Of a stretch of DNA of 64,000 nt, positions 7,734-16,898 are shown one piece after another. The DNA is taken from contig QFPN01000004.1 of the NCBI GenBank assembly GCA_003241695.1, positions 186,001-250,000 of the forward strand, in the 5' to 3' direction. How positions within the stretch are numbered: position 1 is the stretch's first letter; the number at the start of each line of letters is the position of its first letter. This DNA comes from Ancylobacter novellus. GTDB lineage: Bacteria > Pseudomonadota > Alphaproteobacteria > Rhizobiales > Methylopilaceae. The notes beneath the pieces are model-generated. The model ran no database searches and was not told the DNA's origin. It was given only the letters and a program-made list of their open reading frames with translations. Position numbers and translations under genes: made by a program.

Positions 7734-8387
7734 TCAGGTCGTTCCCGCCACAACCTTCTCGCCATACTGCTCGAAGGTGAGCGCGCCCATTTTGGCCGCC
7801 GGAGCCTTGTCGCGCTCGGGCAGATGAGGCTGCACGGCGTCGATGCGCTTCCATTCCGCGAGCGGCTGGGCGCCGCCGGCGTCCGGCACGTGGCGCGAGG
7901 TCTCGACGCGCGTCATCTTGTGGATGTAGCGGCTGCAATTGACGAAGGCGTCGGTGATCGCGATCCGGACCGCATGGGTCGCGCCGGGAAAGCTCCCGAC
8001 CAGATCCCCCTCGCGCACGATCTCGCCCCTCCCCTGCACGCGCAGGCGATGCGGCGTCTCGAAGTCGATGAACAGCAGCCCCACCTTGGCGTTTTCGGCG
8101 ATGTTGCCGGCCGAAAGGAACATGCCGTTGCCGTCGTATCCCGGAAAGGCGATCGTCCTGGGGTCGAGCACCCGCACGAAGCCGGCCGCGCCGCCCTTGT
8201 AGGAGACGGTCGGCCAGCCGTCGGCGTCGACGGTCGACAGGAAGAAGAAGTCGCGCGAGGCGATGAAGCCCTGTTCCTCCGGCGCGAGTTCGCCGTGGAT
8301 CAGCATCTCCTGCCAGAGATCCGCGAGCCGTCGCGAATCGGCCTCGTCCTGCAGCGCCCGGTGTTCGGGTCCGTAGATCACGGTCAT
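7734..8387 (-). CDS. pyridoxamine 5'-phosphate oxidase-fold FMN-binding protein
   Basis: A 217-aa protein of the split-barrel flavin-binding superfamily. The central FFFLSTVDADGWPTVSYKGG and the later LLFIDFETPHRLRVQG strands are typical of general-stress/PNPOx-like proteins. The true PNPOx active-site pattern is not evident, so the reaction is unknown. ATG 8387 follows a GGAGG; the upstream extension is rejected. It diverges from the HD hydrolase gene. Confidence 0.8.
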   Translation of the reverse strand: MTVIYGPEHRALQDEADSRRLADLWQEMLIHGELAPEEQGFIASRDFFFLSTVDADGWPTVSYKGGAAGFVRVLDPRTIAFPGYDGNGMFLSAGNIAENAKVGLLFIDFETPHRLRVQGRGEIVREGDLVGSFPGATHAVRIAITDAFVNCSRYIHKMTRVETSRHVPDAGGAQPLAEWKRIDAVQPHLPERDKAPAAKMGALTFEQYGEKVVAGTT

Positions 8388-8506
8388 GGGGGCGTCCTCC
8401 CGCCTCTTCAGTTCTTCGCCTTTAGGCCGCATGGTTCGGCCGCTCCGCCCGCCCTGTCAAAGGCCGAATCGCGGACGTCCGTCCCTGCCGCCCGTCTTTC
8501 CGCCCG

Positions 8507-9130
8507 ATGACCGACCGACCGCAACCGATGTCCAGCCGCACGCCGAAGCGCGCCGAGCCCCGCGCCTGGCAGCGCATGCTTTCGGGCCGGCGGCTCGACC
8601 TGCTCGACCCCTCGCCGCTCGACGTCGAGATCGAGGACGTCGCCCACGGCCTCGCGCGCGTCGCGCGCTGGAACGGCCAGACGACGGGCGACCACATCTT
8701 CTCCGTCGCGCAGCATTCGTTGCTCGTCGAGGAGATCGCAGGACGGATAGACCCCGCGGCGGCGCGCGACGTCCTGCTGTCGGCGCTGCTCCACGACGCG
8801 GCCGAATATGTGATCGGCGACATCATCAGCCCGTTCAAGGCGGTGATCGGCGACAGCTACCGCGAGGTCGAGGCGCGGCTCGTCGGCGCGATCCGGCTGC
8901 GCTTCGGCCTGAAGCGCGAGGCGCCGGCCGCGACCCAGCGCCTGATCAAGCGCGCCGACCAGAGCGCGGCCTTCCTCGAGGCGACGCGCCTCGCCGGCTT
9001 CTCCTTCGTCGAGGCCACGACGTTCTTCGGCCGGCCGGCGGGCGTCCCGGCCGACGTCGACCTGACGCCCTGGCCCGCCGGGCTCGCCGAACGGCGCTTC
9101 CTCGAGCGTTTCGACGCGCTGACGCGTTGA
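8507..9130 (+). CDS. HD-domain phosphohydrolase (YfbR-like)
   Basis: A 207-aa metal-dependent HD-superfamily hydrolase. The motif is visible as H70 (SVAQHS), H96-D97 (LLHDAAEYVIGDI) and a downstream Asp (KRADQ). YfbR relatives are 5'-deoxynucleotidases. It opens a cluster with a tyrosine-phosphatase-like and an NrtR-like gene, a combination recurrent in Hyphomicrobiales, though the shared role is not established. An ATG at 8528 is an alternative start. Confidence 0.85.
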   Translation: MTDRPQPMSSRTPKRAEPRAWQRMLSGRRLDLLDPSPLDVEIEDVAHGLARVARWNGQTTGDHIFSVAQHSLLVEEIAGRIDPAAARDVLLSALLHDAAEYVIGDIISPFKAVIGDSYREVEARLVGAIRLRFGLKREAPAATQRLIKRADQSAAFLEATRLAGFSFVEATTFFGRPAGVPADVDLTPWPAGLAERRFLERFDALTR

Positions 9131-9199
9131 ACCTTTTGCGGGCTCGATCGCACACATTGAGGTCACGCTCCGAAAACCTCACTCTGGTATCGATCCACA

Positions 9200-9709
9200 A
9201 TGATCGCCGTCTGTCCCATCACCCGCCTCAGCGAGAGCGCCGAAGCCTACCGCGCCGACCGCCTGCTCTCGCTCCTTTCGGCCGGCTCCAAGGTCGCCCG
9301 TCCCGCGCGGATCGCGCCGGCCGACCACCTGACGCTCTATTTCCACGACATCGCGGAGCCGCTCCACGGCTACGTCACGCCGAGCGCCGCCCATGTCGCC
9401 GCGGCGCTCGGCTTCGCGGCGGCCGACGGCCGGCCGATCCTGGTGCACTGCTTCGCGGGCGTCAGCCGCTCGACCGCCATGGCCTTCGCGATCGCCTGCG
9501 CGCGCGAACCCGAGCGGGACGAGCGCGAGCTCGCCGAGACGCTCCGGCGCCTCAGCCCGACCGCGACGCCCAATCCGCTGATCGTGCGGCTCGCGGACGA
9601 GGCGCTCGGCCGCGGCGGCCGGATGGTCGAGGCGGTCGCCGCCATCGGCCGCGGCCGCGACGCCTTCGAGGGCGTGCCCTTCGCGCTCGAACCCGGCGCG
9701 CCCGGATGA
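9200..9709 (+). CDS. tyrosine phosphatase-like protein
   Basis: A 169-aa protein with the P-loop phosphatase signature CX5R (HCFAGVSRST: Cys84, Arg90), preceded by a possible general acid at Asp50 (FHDIAEP). Dual-specificity or tyrosine phosphatase chemistry is expected; the substrate is unknown. The stop overlaps the start of the next gene (ATGA), so it is translationally coupled to the NrtR-like regulator and likely co-transcribed with the upstream HD gene. Confidence 0.85.
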   Translation: MIAVCPITRLSESAEAYRADRLLSLLSAGSKVARPARIAPADHLTLYFHDIAEPLHGYVTPSAAHVAAALGFAAADGRPILVHCFAGVSRSTAMAFAIACAREPERDERELAETLRRLSPTATPNPLIVRLADEALGRGGRMVEAVAAIGRGRDAFEGVPFALEPGAPG

Positions 9710-10668
9710 CGGAAGGGGCTGCGGTCGGGATCGGCCTGTCGGCTGCGGTCATCGCGGTCGAAAACGAGGCGCCTGAAATCCTCGTAACGCGCGGCGACGA
9801 CGGACGGGCCGGCCTGCCCTCCGGCGCCTTCGACCCCGCGCGCGACCGCACGCTCGAGATCGCGCTCCGGACCTCGATCGCGCGGCAGACCGCCCTCGAC
9901 GTCGGCTATGTCGAGCAGCTCTACACCTTCGGCGACCGCGGACGCGCCGTCGCGCCGCAGGCCCGGCACATGGTGTCGATCGGCTATCTCGCCCTGACGC
10001 GCCGGCCGCGAGACCGGACCGCGCTCGAGGCCGCGGGCGCGTCGTTCCGGCCGTGGTACGCCTATTTCCCGTGGGAGGACTGGCGCCGCCGCCGTCCCGA
10101 AATGCTCGACGCCGCGATCCTTCCCGCGCTCGGCGACTGGATCGCCGAGGCGCCCGAGGCCGAGACCGGCCGGGCGCTGTCGCGTCTCGCCCGCGCGCGG
10201 CTGTGCTTCGGCATCGACGGCGCGCCCTGGGACGAGGAGAAGGTGCTCGACCGCTACGAACTGCTCTACGAGGCCGGGCTCGTCGAGGAGGCCCGCCGGG
10301 ACTGCCGGCCGGCGGCGCTCGAGCGGCGCGACCCGCCGCGGCTCGGAGAGGCAATGCGCGACGACCATCGCCGCATCCTCGCGACCGCAATGGGGCGGCT
10401 GCGCGCCAAGCTGAAATACCGGCCCGTGGTGTTCGAGCTGATGCCGCCGCGCTTCACGCTGACGGCGCTGCAGCTCACCGTCGAGGCGGTGGCGGGCCGC
10501 CGGCTGCACAAGCAGAATTTTCGCCGTCTCGTCGAGGCCGCGGCGCTGGTCGAGCCGACCGGCGACGCCGAGACCCGCACGGGCGGACGGCCTGCGGCGC
10601 TCTATCGCTTCCGCCGCGAGGTGATCGAGGAGCGCCCCGCGCCCGGCCTGCGCTTCCGGCGGGGATGA
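9706..10668 (+). CDS. NrtR-like regulator with degenerate Nudix domain
   Basis: A 320-aa protein with a Nudix-like N-terminal half (about 1-150) and a winged-helix C-terminal half (about 230-310, with KLKYRPVVFELMPPRFTLTALQ and HKQNFRRLVE), the architecture of the NAD-metabolism repressor NrtR. The Nudix box region (LPSGAF...IALRTSIARQTALDV) lacks the REXXEE glutamates, so it should sense a ligand such as an ADP-ribose derivative rather than hydrolyse it. It overlaps the phosphatase gene by four bases. No NAD biosynthesis genes are in view. Confidence 0.8.
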   Translation: MTEGAAVGIGLSAAVIAVENEAPEILVTRGDDGRAGLPSGAFDPARDRTLEIALRTSIARQTALDVGYVEQLYTFGDRGRAVAPQARHMVSIGYLALTRRPRDRTALEAAGASFRPWYAYFPWEDWRRRRPEMLDAAILPALGDWIAEAPEAETGRALSRLARARLCFGIDGAPWDEEKVLDRYELLYEAGLVEEARRDCRPAALERRDPPRLGEAMRDDHRRILATAMGRLRAKLKYRPVVFELMPPRFTLTALQLTVEAVAGRRLHKQNFRRLVEAAALVEPTGDAETRTGGRPAALYRFRREVIEERPAPGLRFRRG

Positions 10669-10763
10669 GGAGAGGCGTCCGGCTCGTTCGCCGCATCGCC
10701 CGTCGCCCGCCGTCGCCCGCGGCCTATATCGCCCGTCTCCTTCTTCCCTCATCGGACTCCCGC

Positions 10764-12200
10764 ATGACCGCCGACCCCCTGCTCGTTCCGGGCGAAACCT
10801 GCTGGCGGATCGAGCGCGCGGAGCGCTTCGCCTTCATCGTCGACGCGGCGGACTACTACCGCTTCGCCAAGCAGGCGATCCTCAACGCCCGTCGCTCCGT
10901 GATGCTGATCGGCTGGGACTTCGACAGCCGGATCGAGCTCGAGCCGGAAGGCGCGACCGTCGAGGGGCCGAACCGGCTCGGTCCCTTCCTGTCCTGGGCG
11001 GCCGACCGGCGCCCGGAGGTCGAGATCTATCTGCTGAAGTGGAACCTCGGCGTCATCGAGACGCTCGCGCGCGGCGAGACCCCGTTCTACCTGCTGCAGT
11101 GGATGGCGAAGAAGAACATCCGCCTGAAGCTCGACGCAGCCCACCCGCCAATGGCCGCGCACCACCAGAAGATCGTGGTGATCGACGACGCGCTGGCGTT
11201 CTGCGGCGGCATCGACATGACCCTCGGGCGCTGGGACACGCGCGACCATCGCGAGAACCACCCCAACCGCCGCTCGCCCTGGGGCCGCCAGCTCCAGCCC
11301 TGGCACGACGCCACCACCTGCGTCGACGGCGCGGCCGCGCGGGCGCTCGGGGAGCTGGCGCGCGACCGCTGGCGCTGGGCGACCGGCGAGACGCCGCCGT
11401 CGGCGGAGACCGCCGAAGATCCCTGGCCGGACGATCTCGCGCCGACCTTCGAGGGCGTCGACGTCGGCGTCTCGCGCACCATCGCGGCCTTCGAGGACCG
11501 CGAGCAGATTTCGGAGATCGAGGCGCTCTACCTCGCCTGCATCGCCGGGGCGCGGAGGACGCTCTACGTCGAGAGCCAGTATTTCGCGAGCCGGCGCATC
11601 GCCGAGGCCATGATCGAGCGGCTGAAGGAGCCGGACGGCCCCGAGATCGTGGTCGTCAATCCGGAGTCGCAGGACGGCTGGCTCGAGGAGGCGACGATGG
11701 GCGCCGCCCGCGCGCGCCTCGTCGACCATGTGCGCCGCGCCGACGCCCACGGGCGCTTCCGGGTCTACTACCCGGCGACGCAGTCGGGCGAGCCGATCTA
11801 CGTCCACGCCAAGATCATGATCGTGGACAACGAACTGCTGAGGATCGGCTCGTCCAACCTCAACAACCGCTCGATGGGCTTCGACACCGAATGCGACCTC
11901 GCGATCGAGGCGCGCGGCGACGGGCGGCTGAGGGCCGGAATCGCGACGGTGCGCTGCGATCTCCTCGCCGAGCATCTCGGCGCGACCCCCGACATGGTCG
12001 CGGCCAGGGTCGAGGAGACCGGCTCGCTGATCGCGGCGATCGAGGCCCTCGCCCGCAACGGCCGGCGCCTCGTCTCGCTGCCGGTGCGCGAACTCGGCGA
12101 GGTCGAGGAGGCGCTGGCGGAGACCGACTTCGTCGATCCCGAACGCCCGCCCGGCGTGATGCGGCGCATCCGTCGCCGGTTTTCGCGCCGGAGAAGGTGA
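10764..12200 (+). CDS. phospholipase D-family protein
   Basis: A 478-aa enzyme of the PLD superfamily with two catalytic HKD blocks: AHHQKIVVIDD near residue 135 and VHAKIMIVDN near residue 350, followed by IGSSNLNNRSMGFD. The superfamily transfers or hydrolyses phosphodiesters, for instance phospholipid head groups or cardiolipin synthesis. No signal peptide or N-terminal membrane anchor is seen, unlike typical cardiolipin synthases, so a cytoplasmic or peripheral phospholipase is more likely. The C-terminus is Arg-rich (RRIRRRFSRRRR) and may bind acidic membranes. Confidence 0.88.
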   Translation: MTADPLLVPGETCWRIERAERFAFIVDAADYYRFAKQAILNARRSVMLIGWDFDSRIELEPEGATVEGPNRLGPFLSWAADRRPEVEIYLLKWNLGVIETLARGETPFYLLQWMAKKNIRLKLDAAHPPMAAHHQKIVVIDDALAFCGGIDMTLGRWDTRDHRENHPNRRSPWGRQLQPWHDATTCVDGAAARALGELARDRWRWATGETPPSAETAEDPWPDDLAPTFEGVDVGVSRTIAAFEDREQISEIEALYLACIAGARRTLYVESQYFASRRIAEAMIERLKEPDGPEIVVVNPESQDGWLEEATMGAARARLVDHVRRADAHGRFRVYYPATQSGEPIYVHAKIMIVDNELLRIGSSNLNNRSMGFDTECDLAIEARGDGRLRAGIATVRCDLLAEHLGATPDMVAARVEETGSLIAAIEALARNGRRLVSLPVRELGEVEEALAETDFVDPERPPGVMRRIRRRFSRRRR

Positions 12201-12307
12201 GGCTGGAGAAGCGGTTCTTCCGTGATCCTCATGCAGAGTGAGATCATGGTGGCGTAATCTCCCCTTCCCTCGCCCGGCGGGCGATCGCATTGGCGCGACG
12301 CCTGCCG

Positions 12308-12347
12308 CCCCTTCTCCCGTTCACGGGAGAAGGTAAGGATGAGGGGG
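12308..12347. repeat. palindromic repeat, CTTCTCCCG family (left copy)
   Basis: Inverted repeat with arms CCTTCTCCCGT (12310-12320) and its complement (12323-12333), followed by a TAAGGATGAGGGGG tail. Its partner at 12420 is in the opposite orientation, forming a BIME-like pair. Confidence 0.75.
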
Positions 12348-12419
12348 AGTGGCGCTGCGGGCGCAGAACAGCGCCCGTCCGCGCGGATGGGCTCTCATTC
12401 CTGAAGCTTCGGCGCAAAA

Positions 12420-12458
12420 TCCCCTCACCCTTACCCTCTCCCGTGAACGGGAGAGGGG
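12420..12458. repeat. palindromic repeat, CTTCTCCCG family (right copy)
   Basis: Begins with CCCTCACCCTTAC, the inverse of the left copy's tail, then arms CCCTCTCCCGT (12434-12444) and its complement (12447-12457). Same family as the copies near 16.3-16.9 kb. Confidence 0.75.
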
Positions 12459-12654
12459 AGCGGCCGTGCGCGCAGCCTCCCCATGCGATCGCCTGCCGCG
12501 CGGGGGCGGAAATGCAGCGCTTCAGCCCGAAGGCTTCCTCTCCGGGCCGGCATGACGATCAACGGAAGCCGCCCGCCTTTCCTTATCCCTCGCCTTCCCC
12601 CACCCGCCCCGACGCCCTAACGTCGTCGGCCGCGTTTCGGGGGAGTCGGCGGTT

Positions 12655-15303
12655 TTGGACATCTGGGTTCTGCTCGTCCTGCTTGTCCTTGCGATTCCCG
12701 TGATGGCGGTCGCGGGCCTGGTCCTGGGACTGAAGGCGCGGAGCCGGATCGACCTTCTCGAACGACGGCTCGTCACGATCGAGCGCGAGCTCTCCCGACG
12801 CGTCGCCGCACAGGCCGCCGTTGCGGCTCCGGCCGAGACCGCGCCGGCTGAGGAGCGCCCGCCCGCTCCCGCCGCGCCGACGCCGGCCGCGTCTCGCCCT
12901 GCCCCGCCCCGCCCGGCGCCCCCGCGCGCAAAACCCCGGAAGCCCAAGCGCTCGCTCGAAGAGCTCGTCGGCGCGCGCTGGAGCGTGATCGTCGGCGGCC
13001 TCGCGCTCGCGCTCGGCGGCATTTTCCTCGTCCGCTACTCGATCGAGCAGGGTCTGATCGGCCCCGCGGCCCGCATCGCGCTCGGCGGCCTGTTCTCCGC
13101 GGGACTGCTCGTCCTCGGCGAACGCATGCGGCGGCGGGAGGCGGCGGCGGGACAGCCGCGACGGGCGATCGACATTCCGGCCGTGATCACTTCGGCGGGC
13201 GCCACCAGCGCCTTCGCCACCGTCTACGCGTCTTACGCGCTCTATGGCTTCCTGCCGCCGGCCGCGGCCTTCCTCGCTCTCGGGCTGGTCGCGGTCGCGG
13301 CGCTCGCCGCCGCCGTCCTGCACGGGCCGGTGCTCGGAGCGGCCGGCCTCGTCGGCGCCTACGCGACGCCGTTGCTGGTCTCCTCCGACGAGCCGAACGC
13401 GCTTGCGCTCTTCGCCTATCTGCTCGCGCCCAGCGCAGCCGCCTTCGCGGTCGCGCGGATCCGCGACTGGCCCATGCTCGCGCTCGCCGCGGGCCTCGCC
13501 GCCTTCGGCTGGGGCGCGATCGCGGTTCTGGGTGGCATCGCGGACGGCGCAGGCCCGCTGATCGTCTATTCCGCCGCCCTGATCGCGCTCGCGGCCGCGA
13601 TGCATTCGGGCCTGCGCGCGCGGGCGCCCGACGCCCTCCTGCCCGACCGGATCTCGGGGCCGCTGATCGCGCTGTTCGCGCTTCTCGTCTGCGCCGCGCC
13701 CGCGATCGACGGCTTCGGCGCGGCGACCCTGACCGCGACCGGGGCGATCCTCCTCGCCCTGCTCGGCCTCGCCGCCTGGACTCCCGGCCTCGCGCCGCTC
13801 GGCGTCGTCGGGGCCGCGCTCGCGGGGCTCGTCGCGCTGTCGTTCGACGACGCGGCGCTGCTCGCGGTCGCCGAGGCCACGAGCCTGCCAGGACCCGGCG
13901 AGACGCCCCGCAGCGACGGCGTCTGGAGCTTCGTCGTCTTCTGTGGCGCGCTCGGCGCGGCCTTCCTCGCGGGCGGCGCGGAGGCGGCGAGCCGGGCGCC
14001 GGCGAAACCCGCATGGCGCAGCGGCCTGCTCGCCGCCGCGGCGGCCACGGCGCCGGTTCTGCTACTCGCCCTCGCTTACTGGCGCGTCGCCGACTTCGCC
14101 CCGGACCTGCGCTTCGCGACCATCGCCGTGCTGCTCGCGGGCGCGCTCGCGCTGCTCTGCGAGGACGCCGCCCGGCGGGAGCCATCGGGCGCGGCGAGCC
14201 CCGCCGCGACCGCGGCGTTCGCGACGGGGGCCTCCGCGGCGCTCGGCCTCGCGCTCGCCATGGCGATGCGCGAAGGCGCGCTCACCGTGGCGCTGTCGTT
14301 CCTCGCCATGGCGCTCGGTCTCGTCGCCGCGCGCCGCCCGATCCGCGCGCTCGGCTGGCTCGCGACGGCCGTCGCGGCCCTCGTCGCGCTCCGCGTCGCG
14401 ATCGACCCGCGCATCGTGGGCGACGACCTCGGGACGACGCCGGTTTTCAACGCCCTGCTGTGGGGCTACGGCGCGCCGGCGGCGGCCTTCTGGATCGGCG
14501 CGCGCGGTTTCCGGAAGGCCGCGCTGCCCCATCCCGCGACCGCGCTCGAAGGGCTCTCGCTCGTCTTCGCGCTGCTGCTCGGCGTCATGCAGGCGCGGCA
14601 TTTCGCGAATGGCGGCGACATGACGGCCGCCCGCTTCGGCCTGCTGGAAGCCGGCCTCGACGCGACCGTCGCCTTCGCGCTGTCGGCCGCGGCGGGACGG
14701 CTCTCGCTCGGCCGGTCCAGCCCCGCGCTGCGCTGGGGCGCGCTCGCGGCGGGGGCGCTCGGCGCGGCCACGTCGCTCATCGGGCTGCTCGCGGTCGCCA
14801 ATCCCTATTTCACGGGCGAACTGGTCCGCGGGGGCGCGCTCTTCAACGATCTCGTTCCCGGCTACCTGCTGCCGGCGCTCGCCGCGGCGGCCGCTGCGCG
14901 GTTCGCCGGCGCCGGGCGGCCCGCCTGGATGCGCCGGACGCTCGGGGGCGCGGCGCTCGCGCTCGCCTTCGCTTTCCTGACGCTCGTCGTGCGCCGCGCC
15001 TTCGCCGGCCCGATGCTCGACGGCGGTTTCGACAGCGACGCGGAATGGTGGGCCTATTCGGTCGTCTGGCTCGTCTTCGCGCTCGTCCTGCTCGCCGCGG
15101 GCGTCTTCCGCCGTTCGCAGACGCTCCGGCTCGCCTCGGCGCTGGTGATCGTCGCCGTCGTGCTGAAGGTGTTCCTGCTCGACCTTTCGGGCCTCGGCGG
15201 CGTCTGGCGCGCTGTGTCCTTCATCGGGCTCGGCGGCGTGCTGGTCGGCGTCGGCCTCGTCTATCAGCGATTGTTGAGCCCGAAGACCGCCGCCCCCGCA
15301 TGA
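12655..15303 (+). CDS. DUF2339 polytopic membrane protein
   Basis: An 882-aa protein. Residues 1-25 are a membrane segment, followed by a short coiled-coil-like stretch, an Ala/Pro-rich linker (about 55-100) and then some twenty or more closely packed hydrophobic helices to the C-terminus, matching the DUF2339 family. Function is unknown. The start is a TTG at 12655 with a GGGGGAG upstream; no in-frame ATG gives the N-terminal helix. A LysR gene follows 70 bp downstream on the same strand. Confidence 0.85.
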   Translation: MDIWVLLVLLVLAIPVMAVAGLVLGLKARSRIDLLERRLVTIERELSRRVAAQAAVAAPAETAPAEERPPAPAAPTPAASRPAPPRPAPPRAKPRKPKRSLEELVGARWSVIVGGLALALGGIFLVRYSIEQGLIGPAARIALGGLFSAGLLVLGERMRRREAAAGQPRRAIDIPAVITSAGATSAFATVYASYALYGFLPPAAAFLALGLVAVAALAAAVLHGPVLGAAGLVGAYATPLLVSSDEPNALALFAYLLAPSAAAFAVARIRDWPMLALAAGLAAFGWGAIAVLGGIADGAGPLIVYSAALIALAAAMHSGLRARAPDALLPDRISGPLIALFALLVCAAPAIDGFGAATLTATGAILLALLGLAAWTPGLAPLGVVGAALAGLVALSFDDAALLAVAEATSLPGPGETPRSDGVWSFVVFCGALGAAFLAGGAEAASRAPAKPAWRSGLLAAAAATAPVLLLALAYWRVADFAPDLRFATIAVLLAGALALLCEDAARREPSGAASPAATAAFATGASAALGLALAMAMREGALTVALSFLAMALGLVAARRPIRALGWLATAVAALVALRVAIDPRIVGDDLGTTPVFNALLWGYGAPAAAFWIGARGFRKAALPHPATALEGLSLVFALLLGVMQARHFANGGDMTAARFGLLEAGLDATVAFALSAAAGRLSLGRSSPALRWGALAAGALGAATSLIGLLAVANPYFTGELVRGGALFNDLVPGYLLPALAAAAAARFAGAGRPAWMRRTLGGAALALAFAFLTLVVRRAFAGPMLDGGFDSDAEWWAYSVVWLVFALVLLAAGVFRRSQTLRLASALVIVAVVLKVFLLDLSGLGGVWRAVSFIGLGGVLVGVGLVYQRLLSPKTAAPA

Positions 15304-15373
15304 CTTGTGGCGAAAGATGGGCTATGTGCCTTGCGGGGACGCAAGACCTAACGATCTCGGACGGGCTTGCCGA

Positions 15374-16273
15374 ATGCTTCAGTGGGATGATTTCAGGCTG
15401 GTGAAGGCGATCGCCGAGAGGCGCTCGCTCGCCGGAGCCGCGGAGATGCTCGGCGTGAACGCCTCGACGGTGTTCCGACGCCTCGGCGCGCTCGAGGAAC
15501 GGCTCGGCGCGCGCCTGTTCGAACGCGGGAGGGCCGGCTACGGCCTCACCCCCGCGGGCGACGAAATGTCGGCGATCGCCGACCGCATGGCCGACGACAT
15601 CGTGTCGTTCGAGCGCCGGGTCATGGGCCAGGACCTCGCCCCGACCGGGGAACTGCGCGTCACCACCAACGACAGCCTGCTGATCCACGGCCTGACCGAC
15701 GTGTTCGCGGGCTTCCGCGAGGCCTATCCGGAGATCACGCTCGACGTGGTGGTGGGCAACGCCGTGCTGAACCTGTCGAAGCGCGACGCCGACATCGCGC
15801 TGCGCGTCACCTCCTCGCCGACCGAGACGCTGGTCGGCCGCCGCCTCGCCTCGATCAACTGGGCGGTCTACGGCCTCGCGCCGCTGAAGGAGGTGTCATC
15901 GATCGAGGCGCTCGACCACCTGCCGTGGATCGGCCCCGGCGACATGCTCGGCGCGCTGCAGCGCTGGCTGCGCGACGTCGTGGGCGAGCACAAGATGGTC
16001 TACCGGCTGAACACCGTGCTTGGCATGGCCGAGGCGATCGCGGCCGGCATCGGCGTCGGGCCGCTTCCCTGCTACATCGCGCACCGCTTCCCGAGCCTCG
16101 TGCGGCTCTACGATCCGCCCGGCCAGCAGCCGCCGGGCCTGTGGATCCTGACCCATCCGGACCTGCGCTCCTCGGCCCGCATCCGCGCCTTCATGGACCA
16201 TGTCGGCCAGGAGCTCGCGCGGCGCCGCCCGTGCTTCGAGGGCGTGAAGGAAAGGGAACGCGAGCCGGCGTGA
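15374..16273 (+). CDS. LysR family transcriptional regulator
   Basis: A 299-aa regulator with an N-terminal winged helix-turn-helix (SLAGAAEMLGVNASTVFRRLGALEERLGARLF, residues about 15-50) and a C-terminal LysR substrate-binding domain. ATG 15374 (MLQWDDF) matches the normal family N-terminus; the open frame upstream is not part of the protein. Regulated genes are not obvious: DUF2339 upstream is the only close co-directional gene. Confidence 0.9.
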   Translation: MLQWDDFRLVKAIAERRSLAGAAEMLGVNASTVFRRLGALEERLGARLFERGRAGYGLTPAGDEMSAIADRMADDIVSFERRVMGQDLAPTGELRVTTNDSLLIHGLTDVFAGFREAYPEITLDVVVGNAVLNLSKRDADIALRVTSSPTETLVGRRLASINWAVYGLAPLKEVSSIEALDHLPWIGPGDMLGALQRWLRDVVGEHKMVYRLNTVLGMAEAIAAGIGVGPLPCYIAHRFPSLVRLYDPPGQQPPGLWILTHPDLRSSARIRAFMDHVGQELARRRPCFEGVKEREREPA

Positions 16274-16325
16274 GAGGCGCGGCTGGCGTGAGGCGCGAGC
16301 CGACGTGAGGCGGCGCGGCTGATCG

Positions 16326-16364
16326 CCCCCCTCTCCCGCTTGCGGGAGAGGGTAAGGGTGAGGG
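16326..16364. repeat. palindromic repeat, CTCTCCCGC family
   Basis: Perfect arms CCCTCTCCCGC (16329-16339) and complement (16342-16352), then TAAGGGTGAGGG. Lies after the LysR stop. Opposite in orientation to the copy at 16436. Confidence 0.75.
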
Positions 16365-16435
16365 TTTTTGCGCCGAAGCCTCAGGATGAGAACGCGTCCG
16401 CGCGGACGGGGGTTCTTTCTGAAAGCAGCGTTACG

Positions 16436-16478
16436 CCCCCTCATCCGCACCTTCTCCCGCGTGCGGGAGAAGGTGCGG
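16436..16478. repeat. palindromic repeat, CTTCTCCCGC family, 3' side of the DUF559 gene
   Basis: Perfect 16-bp arms (16445-16460 and 16463-16478) with a 2-base loop, preceded by CCCCCTCATCCG. It lies on the 3' side of the DUF559 gene and is in the same orientation as the copy on that gene's 5' side. Confidence 0.8.
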
Positions 16479-16529
16479 CCAGCGTCGCGCCATATGCGTA
16501 TCAGCCTGCCCGCGAAGGACTGCCGGGCG

Positions 16530-16886
16530 CTACGCGCCGTCGCCCAAACTGATCCCCGCCGCGTCGGCCACCGCCGTCAGGACGCCTTCCCGGTTCGAGA
16601 ACAGATCGGCGTTCCAGACCCGCAGCACCTTCCAGCCAAGATTGCGAAGGCGAGCGTCTCGGGTCTCGTCGCTCATCGAGCCCGCGTGCTGGCCGCCGTC
16701 GAGTTCGACCACAAGGCGAGCGGACACGCAGGCGAAATCGACGACATAGGGGCCGAGCGGCGTTTGCCGCCGGAACTTCAGGCCGAGCAGCCGGCGGTCC
16801 CGGAGCAAACGCCACATGGCGCACTCGGCCTCGGTCGGCTCCTGCCGCAGCTTGCGGGCGAAATCCCTCTTCTGGCCGTCGCGCAT
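16530..16886 (-). CDS. DUF559 (Vsr-like) endonuclease-domain protein
   Basis: A 118-aa single-domain protein of the DUF559 family, a restriction-endonuclease-like fold related to the very-short-patch repair nuclease Vsr. Visible are LRQEPTEAECAMWRLLRDRR, the KFRRQTPLGPYVVDFAC strand with a catalytic-type Asp, and VVELDGGQHA with E and Q-H. It sits directly downstream of prfC on the same strand and is bracketed by CTTCTCCCGC-type palindromes. Biological role unknown; nuclease activity is inferred from the fold. Confidence 0.88.
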   Translation of the reverse strand: MRDGQKRDFARKLRQEPTEAECAMWRLLRDRRLLGLKFRRQTPLGPYVVDFACVSARLVVELDGGQHAGSMSDETRDARLRNLGWKVLRVWNADLFSNREGVLTAVADAAGISLGDGA

Positions 16887-16898
16887 CTTCCGGACGCA

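Larger units (their letters stand above)
12201..12654. other. intergenic region with an inverted pair of palindromic repeats
   Basis: 454 bp without a convincing gene between the phospholipase and the DUF2339 gene. It holds two palindromes facing each other (see the repeat entries at 12308 and 12420). No strong promoter is evident. Short open frames here have repeat-derived sequence. Confidence 0.6.
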
